Below are positions 12,227 through 24,571 of a stretch of DNA of 64,000 nt, in pieces. Position 1 is the stretch's first letter; the number at the start of each line of letters is the position of its first letter. The notes under the pieces were generated by a model. That model made no database searches. It was not told the origin of the DNA and saw nothing but the letters and a program-made list of their open reading frames with translations. The DNA comes from Dama dama. Taxonomy: Eukaryota > Chordata > Mammalia > Artiodactyla > Cervidae. Location: assembly GCF_033118175.1 (NCBI RefSeq), contig NC_083689.1:26084501-26148500 (forward strand), in the 5' to 3' direction. The translations under genes and the position numbers were made by a program.

Positions 12227-12703
12227 TAAAGAAATTCCAGCAGGCTGTTTTTAACAGTTCTGTATCTTCTGTAACCTATAAGTTAAACTTATTGGCACAC
12301 CCTAGCTTAAGAAAAGAATGCTACTTGGTTTATCTGTGTGTTTTGTTCAGTTTTCCATAGCTTCAAAAATGCTAAGATTTTCTCAGCCTAAAAATAGATA
12401 AAAATCTGTTAATGTGGAGATCATTTTAGAAGTGGAGGTAATAGTAGGAAGAGAAACAAAAAAAGATTTTACTGTAGAGGCTGTCAGTTCCCTGCTGCTG
12501 ATTTTCAAAATTACATTTCTGACCCTGACTTCACAGCAGAGATACATCTGGACACACATTTTAGCTTCCTTTAGGATGACATCTTCATTTTGACATCCCT
12601 CCAGTGCCTTAGGATAGTAACAGAATCAATTTGTTTAGGCTTCTTATTTCTACCATTGGGTTATTTTGAGGAATAGTGATGATTTCTGCCATACGTCCCA
12701 TCA

Positions 12704-12762
12704 CAATATTGTAAAATATTTATCCTCCAATTAAAAATAAAAGACTAAGTTAAAAAGAAGTG
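12704..12762 (+). mobile_element. Ruminant L1 3' terminal scrap, sense
   Basis: ACAATATTGTAAAATATTTATCC then TCCAATTAAAAATAAAAG matches the very 3' end of the ruminant L1 with an A-rich tail; strongly 5'-truncated. Confidence 0.5.
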
Positions 12763-12962
12763 GCTATTAACTAATTATTTTTACTCACTGAACAAACCTA
12801 AACTAAGGACCTGTTCTGTACCAAACACAACAATAAGCTTAAAGATACAAAAATACATATATCTATTCTTTGCTTCCAGAAGTATTAGCATTGTAGTTAT
12901 CTATGTTTATTATTATTATACATAAAAGTCAAAATGGACTTTTGTAGAAGTAATGGCCATAC

Positions 12963-13107
12963 GGGAGACCTGGGTTCAATCCCTGGGTTGGGAAGATCCC
13001 CTGGAGAAGGGAAATGCTACCCACTCCAGTATTCTGGCCTGGAGAATTCCATGGACTGTACAGTCCATGGGGTCACAAAGAGTCGGATACGACTGAGCGA
13101 CTTGCAC
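12963..13107 (+). mobile_element. BovA SINE, sense, 5'-truncated
   Basis: Starts inside the SINE at GGAGACCTGGGTTCAATCCC and ends at GTCGGATACGACTGAGCGAC. The same octamer GCCATACG borders the copy on both sides. Confidence 0.88.
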
Positions 13108-13121
13108 CCTCACACACACTG

Positions 13122-15180
13122 CCATACGTCAGCATGAGTCAGCCATAGGTATACACATGTCCCGTCCCTCTTAAACTGCCTTTCCACTTCCCTCCACATC
13201 CCACCCTCTAGGTTGTCGAAGAGCACTGGCTTTGGGTTCTCTGTGTGAGACAGCTGGTTCCCGCTGGCTGTCTACTTTACATATGGTAATCTATACGTTT
13301 CAGCGCTACTCTTTCAAATAATCCCGCCTTCTCTTTCCCCCACTGTGTCCAGAAGTCTGTTCTCTGTGTCTGCTTCTCCATTGCTGCCCTTTAGATAGGT
13401 TCATCAGTACCATCTTTATAGATTGCATATGTATGCATAAATATATGATAATTTGTCTTTCTGACTTATTTCACTTTGTGTAATAGGCTAGAGGTTCTTC
13501 CACCTCATTAGAACCAACCCAAATGCATTCCTTTTTATAGTTGAGTAATATTCCACTGTGTATATGTACCACAACTTTATCCATTCATCTGTTGATGGAC
13601 ATCTAGCTTGCTTCCGTGTCCTAGCTATTGTTAAAGTACTGCAGTGAACATTGGGGTACATGTGCCTTTTTCAGTTATGGTTTCTTCAGGGTATATGCCC
13701 AGTAGTGGGATTGCTGGATTATATGGTAGTTTTATTCCTAGTTTTTAAAGGAATCCCCATACTGTTCTTCATAGTGGCTGTATCAGTTTGCCTTCCCACT
13801 AACAGTGAAAGAGGGTTCCCTTTTCTCCCCATTCTCTCTAGCATTTATTGTTTGTGGATTTTTTGATGATGGCCATTCTTACCCATGTGAGATGATACTT
13901 CATTGTAGTTTTGATTTGCATTTCTGTAATAATGAGCAGTGTTGAGCATCTTTTCAAGTGTTTCATCTATATGTCTTCTTTGGAGAAACTTCTAAGACTT
14001 CTGCCCACTTTTTGATTGTGTGGTTTGTTTTTCTGGTATTGGAGTTCATGAGCTGCTTGTATATTTTGGATATTAGTTCTTTGTCAGTTGTTTCATTTGC
14101 TGTCATTTTCTCCCATTCTGAAGATTGTCTTTTCACCTTGCTAATAGTTTCCTTCAATATGCAAAAACTTTTAAGTTTAATTAGATCCCATTTGTTTATT
14201 TTTGTTATTTCCATTACTTTAGGAGGAGGTGGGTCATAGAGGATCTTGCTCCGATTTATGTCAGAGTGTTCTGCCTGTGTTTTCCTCTAAGATTATATAG
14301 TTTCTGGTCTTACAGTTAGGTCTTTAATTCATTTTATTTTTGTGTGTGGTGTTAGGAAGTTTTCTAATTTCATTCTGTTACATGTAGCTGCCTAGTTTTC
14401 CTGGCACCACTTATTGAAGAGACTGTCTTTTCTCCACTGTATATTTTTGCCTCTCTTGTGAAAAATAAGGTGCCCATAGGTGTGTGGATTAATCTCTGGG
14501 GTTTCTATCTTGTTCAGTTTGTCTGTATTTCTGTTTTTGTGCCCGTACCATACTGTCTTAATGACTGTGGCTTTGTGGTAAAGTCTGAAGTCAGGAAGGT
14601 TGATTCCTCCTGTTCCATTCTTCTTTGTCAAGATTGTTTTGGCTACTTGGGGTCTTTTGTGTTTCCATAAAAATTGTGAAATTATTTGTTCTGAACGTTC
14701 TGTGAAAAATACCATTGGTAGTTTGGTAGGGAATGCATTGAATCTCTAGATTGCTTTGGGTAGTGTAGTCATTTTCACAGTATTGATTCTTTCTACCCAA
14801 GAACATGGTATATCTCTCCATCTGTTGGTGTCATCTTTAATTTCTTTCATCAGTGTCTTATAGTTTTCTGCATACAGGTGTTCTGTCTCTTCAGGTAAGT
14901 TTATTCCTAAGTATCTTATTTTTGTAGTGAATGGAATTGTTTCCTTAATTTCTCTTTCTGATTTTTCATTGTTAGTGTATAGGAATCCAAGGGATTTCTG
15001 TGTATTAACTTTATATCCTGCACCTTTACTATATTCATTGATTAATGCTGGTAGTTTTCTGATGGCATCTCTAGTATTTTCTGTGTAAAGAATCATGTCA
15101 TCTGCTAGCAGAGTTTTACTTCTTTTCCAATCTGGATTCCTTTTACTTCTTTTTCCTCTCTGATTGCTGTGAATAGCCAC
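13122..15180 (-). mobile_element. Ruminant L1 (ORF2 C-terminal half and 3' UTR), antisense, 2.06 kb
   Basis: The 3' UTR reads antisense from CAGCCATAGGTATACACATG. Minus-strand frames carry L1 ORF2 protein: an ADDMILY reverse transcriptase motif near 15100, WVERINTVKMTTLPKAI, then SQFLWKHKRPQVAK and GGINLPDFRLYHKA, then WDLIKLKSFC. Frameshifts separate these pieces, so the copy is dead. 5'-truncated at about 15180. Confidence 0.93.
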
Positions 15181-15182
15181 TT

Positions 15183-15370
15183 TTTATTGTGTATTTACAA
15201 TATGCTAGGCATTGTACTAAATATGTGTTTATGAAAATTAATAATTTAATTTATTTATCTGAATACTTAATAGCATGAAGTATGCATTATTATTTACATT
15301 AATAGTTATAATTTTTACCTACACAGCTAATAAATGACTGAACTTGGACTTGTACCTTAGTCTCTCTGTT
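15183..15370 (-). mobile_element. MIR SINE relic, antisense
   Basis: Antisense MIR phrases: TTACAATATGCTAGGCATTG near the start, CACAGCTAATAAATGACTG near the end. Confidence 0.6.
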
Positions 15371-16100
15371 TTGAAACCACTTAATTGCTATGCTCCTCAT
15401 AAAAAATGTGTTTATGTGAACTTATGTTTTTAAAATTCCTAAATTTCTATTATCCTGAGACACTCATATTTAAGTACATGATCATCAGTATGAAGCTTAT
15501 TCTGTAAATTTACACTTCTGAAATATAGCATAGTGATCTGCCTGCTCATTGCACTGTTAATAAAAAGTCTGATTTGATCAATATCAGAGGGCAATGTATA
15601 CCAGTCATAACTTCAGAATTAGAAGTGGTATTCTAGGGATTCTGACTCTTGAAAGGGAAAATTTGCCTAAAAAGACTCAGACCCAGACTATGTAATTGTG
15701 TATTGGGGTGTAAGCTAAGGTTTATAATAGAGATGGCAGGATACAGTAAAATAAAAATAATCTCTTTCATGTATATTAATTTTTTAAAAAGAGGTAGGTG
15801 GTTCTTGGCCACTAGACAGTGCAGTTGCAGGAAGTTGTCCAGTGATCCAGACTGGTGGGTCTGTTAGGACAGCCCTGCCTCTGTCCTGCGGTTTCCCTTT
15901 CTGAGTCTAAGGGGCTGCACTAATCGTTGCTGTTTGCCAGCTATCGAGGGGCAAAGAGAAGAAGCAGCAGTCTGTATGCAGGGAGATGGCCTTGAAGTTG
16001 CACGTGCCCATTCCTCTTGTAGTCTGTTAACTTGAATTTAGTAACATGGTCATGCTTAGATGGAAAGGACACTGGAAAGTTTTGTCTCTAGCTAGGTAGT

Positions 16101-16179
16101 GGCCTACCCGGATGGCTCAGTGGTGAAGAATCTGCCTACCAGAGCAGGAGACGTGGGTTCAACCTGGGAAGATCCCGAA
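16101..16179 (+). mobile_element. BovA SINE head fragment, sense
   Basis: CTACCCGGATGGCTCAGTGG through GACGTGGGTTCAACCTGGG to GATCCC. 3'-truncated after 79 bases, at the junction with an L1 fragment. Confidence 0.8.
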
Positions 16180-16345
16180 TTAGTGCTTTCATTTTCTTTG
16201 GATATATGCCCAGGAGTGAGATTGCTGAATCATATGGTAGTGATTTTTTATTTTATTTTTTTAGTTTTTTGAAGAACTGCAATACTGTTTTCCATAGGGG
16301 CTGCATCAATTTACATTCCCCACTTTTTGTTTTTGCTTTTTAATG
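16180..16345 (-). mobile_element. L1 ORF2 fragment, antisense
   Basis: GGATATATGCCCAGGAGTGAG, ATTGCTGAATCATATGGTAG and CTGCATCAATTTACATTCCC are antisense L1 landmarks. Confidence 0.8.
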
Positions 16346-16359
16346 ACACTGGGCAAAAG

Positions 16360-17000
16360 AAGACTCCTTCTGTTTTTGTGTTGCAAGCTGTATCCTCATT
16401 CCAGACAGAGAGACATTGTATTTACTCTGTGAATACATTTTCTTTATTGTTCTAGGGACCCTGAAGACCACCCCAGGTTCATTGATTAATTAGAAGAACT
16501 CACAGTACTCAGCATATAGTCAAACTCAGAGCTAAAGTTTATTACAGTGAAAGGATATAAAGCTCATACAAATCAGCAAAGGAGAAGGCACCTGGAGCAA
16601 GGGCCAGAGAAAACCAGGTGCAGACTTCTAAGTACCCTCTCCCAGCGGAGTCACCCAGGAAGCATTTAAATTCTTCAGCAGTGATGTCCTACTATTGGGG
16701 ACTGATCAGATAGTATCCAAGGTTTTTATTAGGTACTGGTCATGTAGGAACCTCTGACAGCATGTACCAAATCCTCTTTGAAAGCATGTACCAAAGAAAA
16801 GCAGGTCTTGGGCATAAACCATTTTGTACAGTTGTTTAGTTATAGTAAGCTACACGTCACTTAGAGCAAGTTTCACATCATGTAGGAAACTATTTACTAG
16901 TCAAGTTCCCAGATGCCAGATAAAGGCCAGTTTTACAAGCAGGCCTTTCTCAGGATCTCAGTCTTAAATTTGCCACGTTAAGTCCTTTCGGGATGTTCTT
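16360..17000. mobile_element. Probable old LTR-type element
   Basis: GAAGAACTCACAGTACTCAG, AAAGTTTATTACAGTGAAAGG, CAGCAAAGGAGAAGGCACCTGG, CTCTCCCAGCGGAGTCACCC and ACAAGCAGGCCTTTCTCAGG match a mammalian LTR repeat type that I remember but cannot name safely. No coding retroviral region is seen. Confidence 0.45.
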
Positions 17001-17457
17001 CTCTGGCTTTATTACGCTGGTTTTCTAGATTTCTTATAGAATGAATGCTGTGTCCCCACGTAGACAAAGCCAGAAGTAATAATTTATAGATTTCATTCAT
17101 GTATATTATCTTACTTGATTCTTCCCGCAACTTTTAAAGACTTTAAAAATTATCCACATAAAAAATAAATAAAGTTAAACATTCTGTTAGGCTCTCATAG
17201 GTTTGTATAGTCAGTTTATATTATGTTTAGAAAGATTATCCTCCTTTTTGAGGATTGAGTTGGGAGAGAACACTGAATGCATTACCCCCTGAAATGACTG
17301 TGTACTTCAGAATAAGTATAAGCAAATAGGTACTGAGATATTTCATTCTCATTAAAAAATAAATAAATAAAATCCTATTTCATGTTTTGTTAACATTAAA
17401 CTGATTTCAAGATTAAAAAAAATTTGTCCGAGTTTAGTTTTATGTTTTGACCTATTG

Positions 17458-17660
17458 CGTGTGTGCATGCTCAGTCACAGTCCCATCCACATCTTTGCGA
17501 TCCCATGGACTATAGCCCACCAGGTTCCTCTCTGCGTGAGATTTTCCAGGCAAGAGTACTGGAGTGGGTTGCCATTTCCTCCTCCGGGAATCTTCCCAAC
17601 CCAGGGAACAAACCTGCGTCTCCTTCAATGGCAGGCAAATTCTTTACCACTCACCTATTG
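17458..17660 (-). mobile_element. BovA / Bov-tA SINE, antisense
   Basis: CATGCTCAGTCACAG, GATCCCATGGACTATAGCCC, CAAGAGTACTGGAGTGGG, CTCCTTCAATGGCAGG. Diverged near the tRNA-like head. Confidence 0.9.
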
Positions 17661-17689
17661 ACAGGCTACTAAATGTCAGCCATGGTATT

Positions 17690-18340
17690 AGACACTAGAA
17701 TACCAGCTATGCCCAAGAGAAGTATGGTCCCATTCTCATAGAGCCTATGGTCCAGTAGAAAGGGAGATAATAAATAGGAAATTAAGACAGTAGTCTGCTG
17801 AGCGCCAGAATGAGGGATGTACAGAATGTCAGTTTAGAGCTCTATTGAGGTAGAGAAAGGGATGCTGTGGAGGCAAATGGGAAGGGAACCTATTCCAGAT
17901 GAAGGGTGGAGGTTTGGAATGTCAAGGAATACTCCTCATGAGAAGAAACATATTAACTGAAACCCGGAAAATGAATCAGGCTAATAGGGGTAGGGCAAGA
18001 AAAAGTGTGCTAGACCAAAGAAAAAGCCCAGTGAAAAAGGTTGAAGTGAAAACATCATTTAAAGAACTGATTTAAGTGGATATGATAGGAGGTGGGAGGA
18101 GAGAATAGGCAAGAGCCAAATCTATTAAAAAGTTAGATCTTTATCCTGAGAGCAATGAGGTTATTAACCAAGAATTTTTAAGTAGGTGAGTGGCATGTTG
18201 AGGTTTTCCCACTTTAGGTACCCTGGAGAATAAACTGGAGGAAGGCAGGAAAGACTGGGAGACTAATTTAAGCAGTGAGATATTATGGCAGCTCAGACTA
18301 CGATGGTGGCAGTGTGGTAATGGTGGTGATCTTTTGAACA
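17690..18340 (-). mobile_element. L2 LINE 3' portion, antisense
   Basis: The antisense L2 order is visible: a 'tested-and-spread' block (ATTCTCATAGAGCCTATGGTCC, GGGAGATAATAAATAGGAAA) followed by the ORF2 C-terminal region (TTATCCTGAGAGCAATGAGG, GTAGGTGAGTGGCATG). Bordered by BovA and CHR SINEs. Confidence 0.55.
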
Positions 18341-18341
18341 T

Positions 18342-18528
18342 TAAAAAAATATATTTATTTGGTTGCACCGAGTCTTAGTTGTGACACATAGGATCTTGAC
18401 TCTTGTTTGCAGCATGGGAACTCTTTAGTTGCCGCGTATGGGATCTAGTTCCCTGACCAGGGACTGAGCCTGGGCTCCGTTGGATTGAGAGCATGGATTC
18501 TGAGCCACTGGATCACCAGGGATGTCTC
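18342..18528 (-). mobile_element. CHR-type SINE, antisense
   Basis: TATTTATTTGGTTGCACCGAG, TTAGTTGCCGCGTATGGGATC, CTGACCAGGGACTGAGCC, TGAGCCACTGGATCACCAGGG. An older cetartiodactyl SINE. Confidence 0.75.
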
Positions 18529-18815
18529 CAGTGGTAGTGATCTGATTCAAGACATTTGGGAGATAGGATAAACAGAACTTGGTGACTTCTGGATTTTTGT
18601 TTGAGCATTTAGGTGAACAGAGATTTTATAGGTTGGCATTAGAGAAACTATTGGCTTTCCTGTTTTGGAACATGTCCTTTTTCTTCCATTGTTTTTTAGT
18701 GTTATGGTACTTTGCTGGTTTTTTAGTTGGTGGATGTCAGACTTTTTTCTGGGTAGTTCATTTCTGATCTAAAACTGGGTAGTTCAGTGGAAAAGCAGAT
18801 CATGTTCTTCCATAA

Positions 18816-18851
18816 GATTATGAAAGTTAAAAAAAAAGATTATGAAAGTTA
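18816..18851. repeat. Short tandem duplication
   Basis: AAGATTATGAAAGTTA occurs twice, separated by a run of A. Confidence 0.7.
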
Positions 18852-18889
18852 TCAAGTTATTTTGTACTCCTTGGAGGAAAGTCTGATGC

Positions 18890-19112
18890 TATACATGCCC
18901 TTTTGAACCTTGTTTTTTCATGTAATAAGTTATCTTGGAGATCTTTCTATACTGCTCTTAGGTTTTTAAACAGTTATACAGTGTTCCACTGAATGAATGT
19001 ACTGCAGCATGTTTATCAAAGTCTCTTTTTGATGGGCATTTTAGTTGCTTTTTTGTTTTTTCCTTTTAATACATTCAGTGCTGCAGCAAACGTGCTTATA
19101 TCTTGATTATGT
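18890..19112 (-). mobile_element. Old L1 fragment, antisense
   Basis: AAGTTATCTTGGAGATC, CAGTGTTCCACTGAATGAATG, TTTTTGATGGGCATTTTAG, GCTGCAGCAAACG. Confidence 0.6.
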
Positions 19113-19265
19113 TAAATCCAAATTTGTATCACAAGTCTGTTGTGAATGAACCCTGAAATGTTAGATTGGTTAGATCTGTAAAATTATTCAGTGTACTTTT
19201 ATGTCTCTATGCAGGCTACTAACTTCAACAATCAAGGATGGGTTTTTAAAATTAGACCTAAGTTT

Positions 19266-19574
19266 TAAATGAAGTAAGTCAGATAGAAAAAGACAAATAC
19301 TGTATGATATCTATGTGGAATCTAAAAAGTAATGCAAGTGAATCTATGTACAAAACAGAAACAGACTCACAGACATAGAAAACAAACTTAGGGTTACCAA
19401 AGGGAAAAGGGTAGGGGATATACCAGGAGTATGGAATTAACAGATGCACACTGCTATAAAATAGATAAGCAACAGGGGTTTACTGTATAGCTAGGGAGCT
19501 TTATTCAGTATCTTACAATCTATAATGGAAAATAATTGAAAAAACATGAATATAACTGAAAAAAAAAAAAAATT
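19266..19574 (+). mobile_element. Ruminant L1 3' UTR with poly(A), sense
   Basis: GAAGTAAGTCAGATAGAAAAAG, TATGATATCTATGTGGAATC, AACAGAAACAGACTCACAGAC, GGTTTACTGTATAGCTAGGG, ending in a run of 14 or so A at 19560-19573. One of the few LINEs in the same direction as FNIP1. Confidence 0.85.
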
Positions 19575-19857
19575 TAAGTTCTTAGAGCAGTTTTATGTCC
19601 TAGCAAAATTTAGTGGAAGATACAGAGATTTCCCATACATCCTCTGCCGCCCACATATGAAAGATGGATTTTAGAAGTTTCTGTTTGATGAATTGTGGTG
19701 AAGCTCTAGAACCATTATGCCAGATATTTATATATCCTAACAAGTGCCAGGATTATTATAAACTATTGCAATTAAAATAAAGGAAGTTACAGTTTTTGTA
19801 ACTAGGACAAGAAGGCTTTGTACATGGAAGAGACACTTCTAGAACAGTGTTAGTAAT

Positions 19858-20075
19858 TCAAGTGTTTATTGAAATTTTGATATGTGTGACACAGTGTTTT
19901 AAGTGTTGAGATAAAACAGTCTCCCTATACTAATCACAGAGCTAGTTCTCTGTTATATTAATAGATGGTGAATCTGAGGACTATAGAAATTAAGACACTT
20001 TTCTAAGATCACAGTCAGTATGTGGCTGAGTTGGGATTTAAATTCAAGTTCGGTTGATTCAGAGCTCATTCTGTT
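19858..20075 (-). mobile_element. MIR SINE, antisense
   Basis: AGATGGTGAATCTGAGGAC, TTCTAAGATCACAGTCAG, TGGCTGAGTTGGGATTTAAA are the antisense MIR core. Confidence 0.75.
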
Positions 20076-22540
20076 TCTTTCATGTTGGGTGTGGGGAATG
20101 ATTTTTGGTTTTAGCATATTGTCTGCTAGGATTTGGGTTAACAGGCCACTACATTAAGGCATTTCTGTTGCTTACTGCATTTATCACATCGGCATAATAC
20201 ACCAGATGTACCCTCTGTTTTTTTTTTTTCCTGAAAGAACATGCTGATATAAAAGTACAAAAACTCAGTGGAAGACAGTGTTTTTAAAGCAAGTTGAAAT
20301 GTCTTTATTTCATGAACCAGCCAAATAATGTAACTTGGTAGTTGTATTGAAGGTTATAAATTCAAAGGTGGTAATTTGTGTCAGACTTGTCTGTCTAAAT
20401 TTAACATAGAGTTCAGACTCTTGAACCGATTTTCACATTAACCTTTCTGTGTCTGTGATCATTAGGGCCTGCTTTTAGGTTGGTTGTTGTCTGGGTGGAG
20501 CACAGCCTTGTGGCTTTCAACTGTGTGTGTGTGTGTGTACTTGTTTGAAGTGATAGAGTTGGGGCGTGGAAGTTGAGAGAGGAGCTATTCTGTTTTCTTG
20601 TTTAGTAAATGAGCCGGAGTTCTTCACAAATGGGGATGGTTGAAGAGCTGGGTTCTAGCTATGGGTCACCTGAGTACTCCACCTGGGACCTGCCTTTGTT
20701 GAGTTAAAGAACCCTTAAAACATGTTGGCATTCCTAGTCTGTACCAGCTGCCAGGACAGCACTTGGTTTATTGAATACTTAGGTTGATTTTCTTTAATTG
20801 CATATTTTTAGTAGAAGAGATGAGGAATTGAAAAGTAGTCATGATATGCTTTTGTAAAAATCGCAGTCTTTGATGGAACTAAAGAACAGGGTGTCACTTG
20901 TGAAATGACAGAACTGGGTAGATGAACCTTTTCAGAAATAGAGGTTGTCATTGGCAGTATGTTTCTTAAAAGTTCCCAGTCCCCCATGGTCCTGTTGTTA
21001 GAATTAAGCCTTTTAGCATTGCAGCATGGAGGGGCTTTTGACTTAATTCAGACTTCTTGGTATGTCACGGGACAGTCTTGTGGTTTCAGATGAATGTGGT
21101 TCATTGCTATTATTAACCTGGGTTGGCAGTTGTACATAACTGGAGTTTTTAGGGATTTTGAAAAGCAGAATTGCTTAAGAGAAACAGAGATGCTACTAAC
21201 ATACAGCTTAAGATTTTATTTTCAAATGTTACTAACATCAAAATCAGCCCAAATTGGTTATAAATTTAGTGATGTAACAATTTTAATGCTGAGCTTTTAG
21301 ATAGACTTATTTTATGAATAGTTGATTAGAATTATGGTGATTAATTAGAAGGACTTGAGAATGTTTTGAGCAGGTGGTAATCATTATTTTAAAGTCTAAT
21401 ATATAAACACTACATATTAGTCTCTGGTGTATGTATGTCTTATTCTCTTTGTCATTTACTGTCCTTATTTCTCATACTTATTACATAGGAAAACTCAATA
21501 CAGCTATTTGAAGAGCAGTATGCTTTTGTGTATCTCATATATATAAGTAAAATCTAAATTAAAAACTTGACATTGTATTAGCTTATTGATCATAATCCAA
21601 TTATTTTATAGTTGATGTTGTCCTTAAATTTTACAGGTATATGCCTGAATTTATCAGGTAGTATTTTTGATGCTTTTGTAAACATCTTAACTGTGTGTCC
21701 CCACTTAGTCATTTATGACTTAACTTGAATTAGTAGTGAATTTAGTACAATGTTTTTATGTTTTAAATAAATCCTACTATGAAAGTAGGATTAAAAATAC
21801 TTAAAAATACTTTTTTCAATATGTGTTACCCAGTTGAACAACGTGGACACAGGCTCTCTCAGTTGTTTTATCTCATTTTAACCTTTTTGCAGTGTTTCAC
21901 TGCAGTTTAAGTTCTCAGGTATGTAGAATTAACGTCAGAAAGTTAAAAACCACATAGATCAAATATGTTTACTGAGGATAGCTTTGCTATAGTGTATAGA
22001 CAATTTTTGTGAATAGTGATAGTGTGCTTACCACTCTTAATGATGAGGCTTAATCATGTCTTCAGTTAAATTTTGAAGTCAACATGATGAAGTGGAAAAT
22101 ATGGTGAATTAGATATCAGAATTTAGTTTCTGGTTAGTAAAAGATCATTCTTAAGTCTTTGTTTTTCCATGTCTTAGCTGTTGTAAATAGTGGTGTTGTG
22201 AATATTGGGGTGAATAATCTTTTTGAACTAGAGTTTTGGGTTTTTTTTTCCAGATATATGCCCAGGAGAGTGGATTTTTGGATTATATGGTAGCTCTATT
22301 TTTAGTTTTTTCAGGAACCTCCATATATTTTCCAGAGTGGCTGCACCAGTAGATATTGCCATCAGTAGTGTAGGAAGGGTCCTTTTCTCCATAACCTCTC
22401 CAGCATTTCTTTTTTGAGGACTTTTTGGTGATGGCCATTCTGACCGGTGTGAGGTGATACCTCCTTGTTGTTTGATTTACATTTTTCTAATAATTCGTGA
22501 AGTTGAGCATGTTTTCATCTGTGTGTCTTTTTAAAATGAT

Positions 22541-22985
22541 TTTTTTTCTGTAAATGTATTTATTTTAAATTTTATTGGAATATAGTTGATTTTCAGTGTT
22601 GTGTAATTAATATTTTTAGATGTACAGCAAAGTGATTCACATACATACACATATATATTCATTCATTTTCAGATTCTTTTCTCATACAGATTATCATAGA
22701 GTATAGAGTAGAGTTCCCAGTGATGTACAGTGGGTCCTTGTTGCTTCTATGTTTAGTAGTGTGTGTATGTATGTTAATTCCAGGCTTCTGATTTCATCTC
22801 TCCCCACCACGTTTCCCCTTTGGTGACCATAAGTTAGTTTTCAGTATATGTAAATTTGCTTCTATTTTGTAAATAGGTTCAGTTGTATCATTAAAAAAAA
22901 TTAGATTCTGCATGTGGGTGATATGATATTTGTCTTTCTGTATCTGACTTGCTTCCCTTAGTGTTATAATTTCTAGGTTCATTCA
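22541..22985 (-). mobile_element. L1 3' UTR inserted in an older L1, antisense
   Basis: TTTATTGGAATATAGTTGATT, GATGTACAGCAAAGTGATTC, TAGAGTTCCCAGTGATGTAC, CTGCATGTGGGTGATATG are antisense ruminant L1 3' UTR; on both sides the ORF2 sequence continues. Confidence 0.75.
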
Positions 22986-23234
22986 CGCTGATGCAGTGTA
23001 TGTCTTTGAAGAAATGTCTGTTTAGGTTTTCTGTCCATTTGTTGATTGAGTTGTTTGGTTTTTGGTTTTTTCCCCCCATATTGAGATGATTGAGCTTGTG
23101 TAATCTGGATAATAATTCCTTGTCAGTTGCATCATTCACAAGTATTTTTCTGTCAGTATGTAAGCTGTCTTTTTGTTTTGTTGATTGTTTCTTTCACTGT
23201 ACAAAAGCTTTTAAGTTTGATTAGGCTCCATTTG

Positions 23235-23426
23235 GGGCTTCCCTGGTTGCTCAACTGGTAAAGAATCCTCCTGCAATGTGGGAGATCTGGGTTCGATCCC
23301 TGGGTTGGGAAGAGCCCCTGAAGAAGGGAACGGCTACCTACTCCATTATTCTGGCCTGTAGAATTTTATGGACTCGTATGGTCCATGGGGTCACAAAGAG
23401 TCGGAAATAACTGAGCGGCTTTCACT
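23235..23426 (+). mobile_element. BovA / Bov-tA SINE, sense, with perfect 12-base TSD
   Basis: GGGCTTCCCTGGTTGCTCAAC head to the CTGAGCGGCTTTCACT tail. AGGCTCCATTTG lies on both sides (23223-23234 and 23427-23438), an exact target-site duplication inside L1. Confidence 0.96.
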
Positions 23427-23605
23427 AGGCTCCATTTGTTTATTTTCACTTTGATTTCTTTTGATTTGGAAGACTGATCTAAGAAAATTTTGCTGCAGTT
23501 TGTGTCAAAGAATGTTTAGCTTTTGTTCTGTTCTAGTTTTATGGTGTTATGTCTTATATTTAGGTATTAAACCGTTTTGAGTTTATGAGTGTATGTGGTA
23601 TGAGG

Positions 23606-23811
23606 TACATATGTGCTTAGTCCATCAGTCGTGTCTGACTGTTAATGACTCCGTGGACTGTAGCCCTCCAGGGTCCTTTGTTTGTGGGATTCTCCAGGCA
23701 AGAATACTGGAGTGGGTAGCCATTCTCTTTTCCAGGGGATCTTCCTGATCACCAGGAATTGAACCTGCATTGCAGGTGGATTCTTTACTATCTGAACTAC
23801 CAGGGAAGCCC
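23606..23811 (-). mobile_element. BovA / Bov-tA SINE, antisense, with 14-base TSD
   Basis: CATCAGTCGTGTCTGACTG to CTACCAGGGAAGCCC. Flanks TATGTGGTATGAGG (23592-23605) and TATATGGTATGAGG (23812-23825) differ at one base. Confidence 0.95.
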
Positions 23812-24571
23812 TATATGGTATGAGGGAATGTTCTCATTTCATTGATTTACACATAGCTGTCCAGTTAGACTCTTTTGCTGATTTCTTCCATTCAGTTTGG
23901 AAATACATGCTTTTAAGTATGTACCTTTTTTCTTTAGGTAGATAGATACATACATACATAAATGCAAACCATAATATATATTTGTATATGTCTTTTTCCT
24001 TTAAGAAATAGCCCTTTGTGGCCTTACTACTTCTTCTACTTATCTGGGGTGACCATAGATCTTGGTTGCCCAAGATAATCTCAGGTGTCTTTTGTGCATT
24101 TAGGGCCCTCTTTTGCTTTCAAAATTTTACAGTTTAGATGGTCATTTGTATGGTCACATTATTTTTGTCTCTACCCCTTTTAAAGGGAAACATTTCTGAA
24201 TAGTATATACTTACCATCTCACTTTCTGAGTTCTTTTTTCTAGTTGCTGTTGTTGTGTAACTACCCTGACAACAACTCTGCACTGAAATGGTTCTTGCAA
24301 GAGTACCAAAGACCACCAAATTACAAAATCCCATGGATGCATGTAGTCTTTATAAATGTTTTGGCTTTTTTGCAGCCTTTAGCACTATGCCCTGTTCCTT
24401 TTTTTCATCTTCATCTTCCTTGACTTTGGAAATAATATTTTACCATTGCTTTTCTCTTTTCTCTTTTGTGATCTGAGTTTACTGATCTTCCCTGATTTCT
24501 CTACTTTCTATCCTTAAGATACTGCTATGTCGTAAAATTCTAGCTTATTGATTCTTTGCTTTCTCTTTTCC

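Larger units (their letters stand above)
22150..23875 (-). mobile_element. L1 ORF2 tail, antisense, hosting three later insertions
   Basis: L1 pieces at 22150-22540, 22986-23234, 23427-23605 and 23812-23875 follow one another in L1 order (GATATATGCCCAGGAGAG, TGATGGCCATTCTGACCGG, AAATGTCTGTTTAGG, CTTTTAAGTTTGATTAGG, TTAAACCGTTTTGAG, ACACATAGCTGTCCAG). The gaps are an L1 3' UTR and two BovA SINEs. Confidence 0.8.

Noticed and set aside
13122..15180. Intact L1 that could be active
   Set aside because: 5'-truncated, without ORF1, and ORF2 is broken into several frames.
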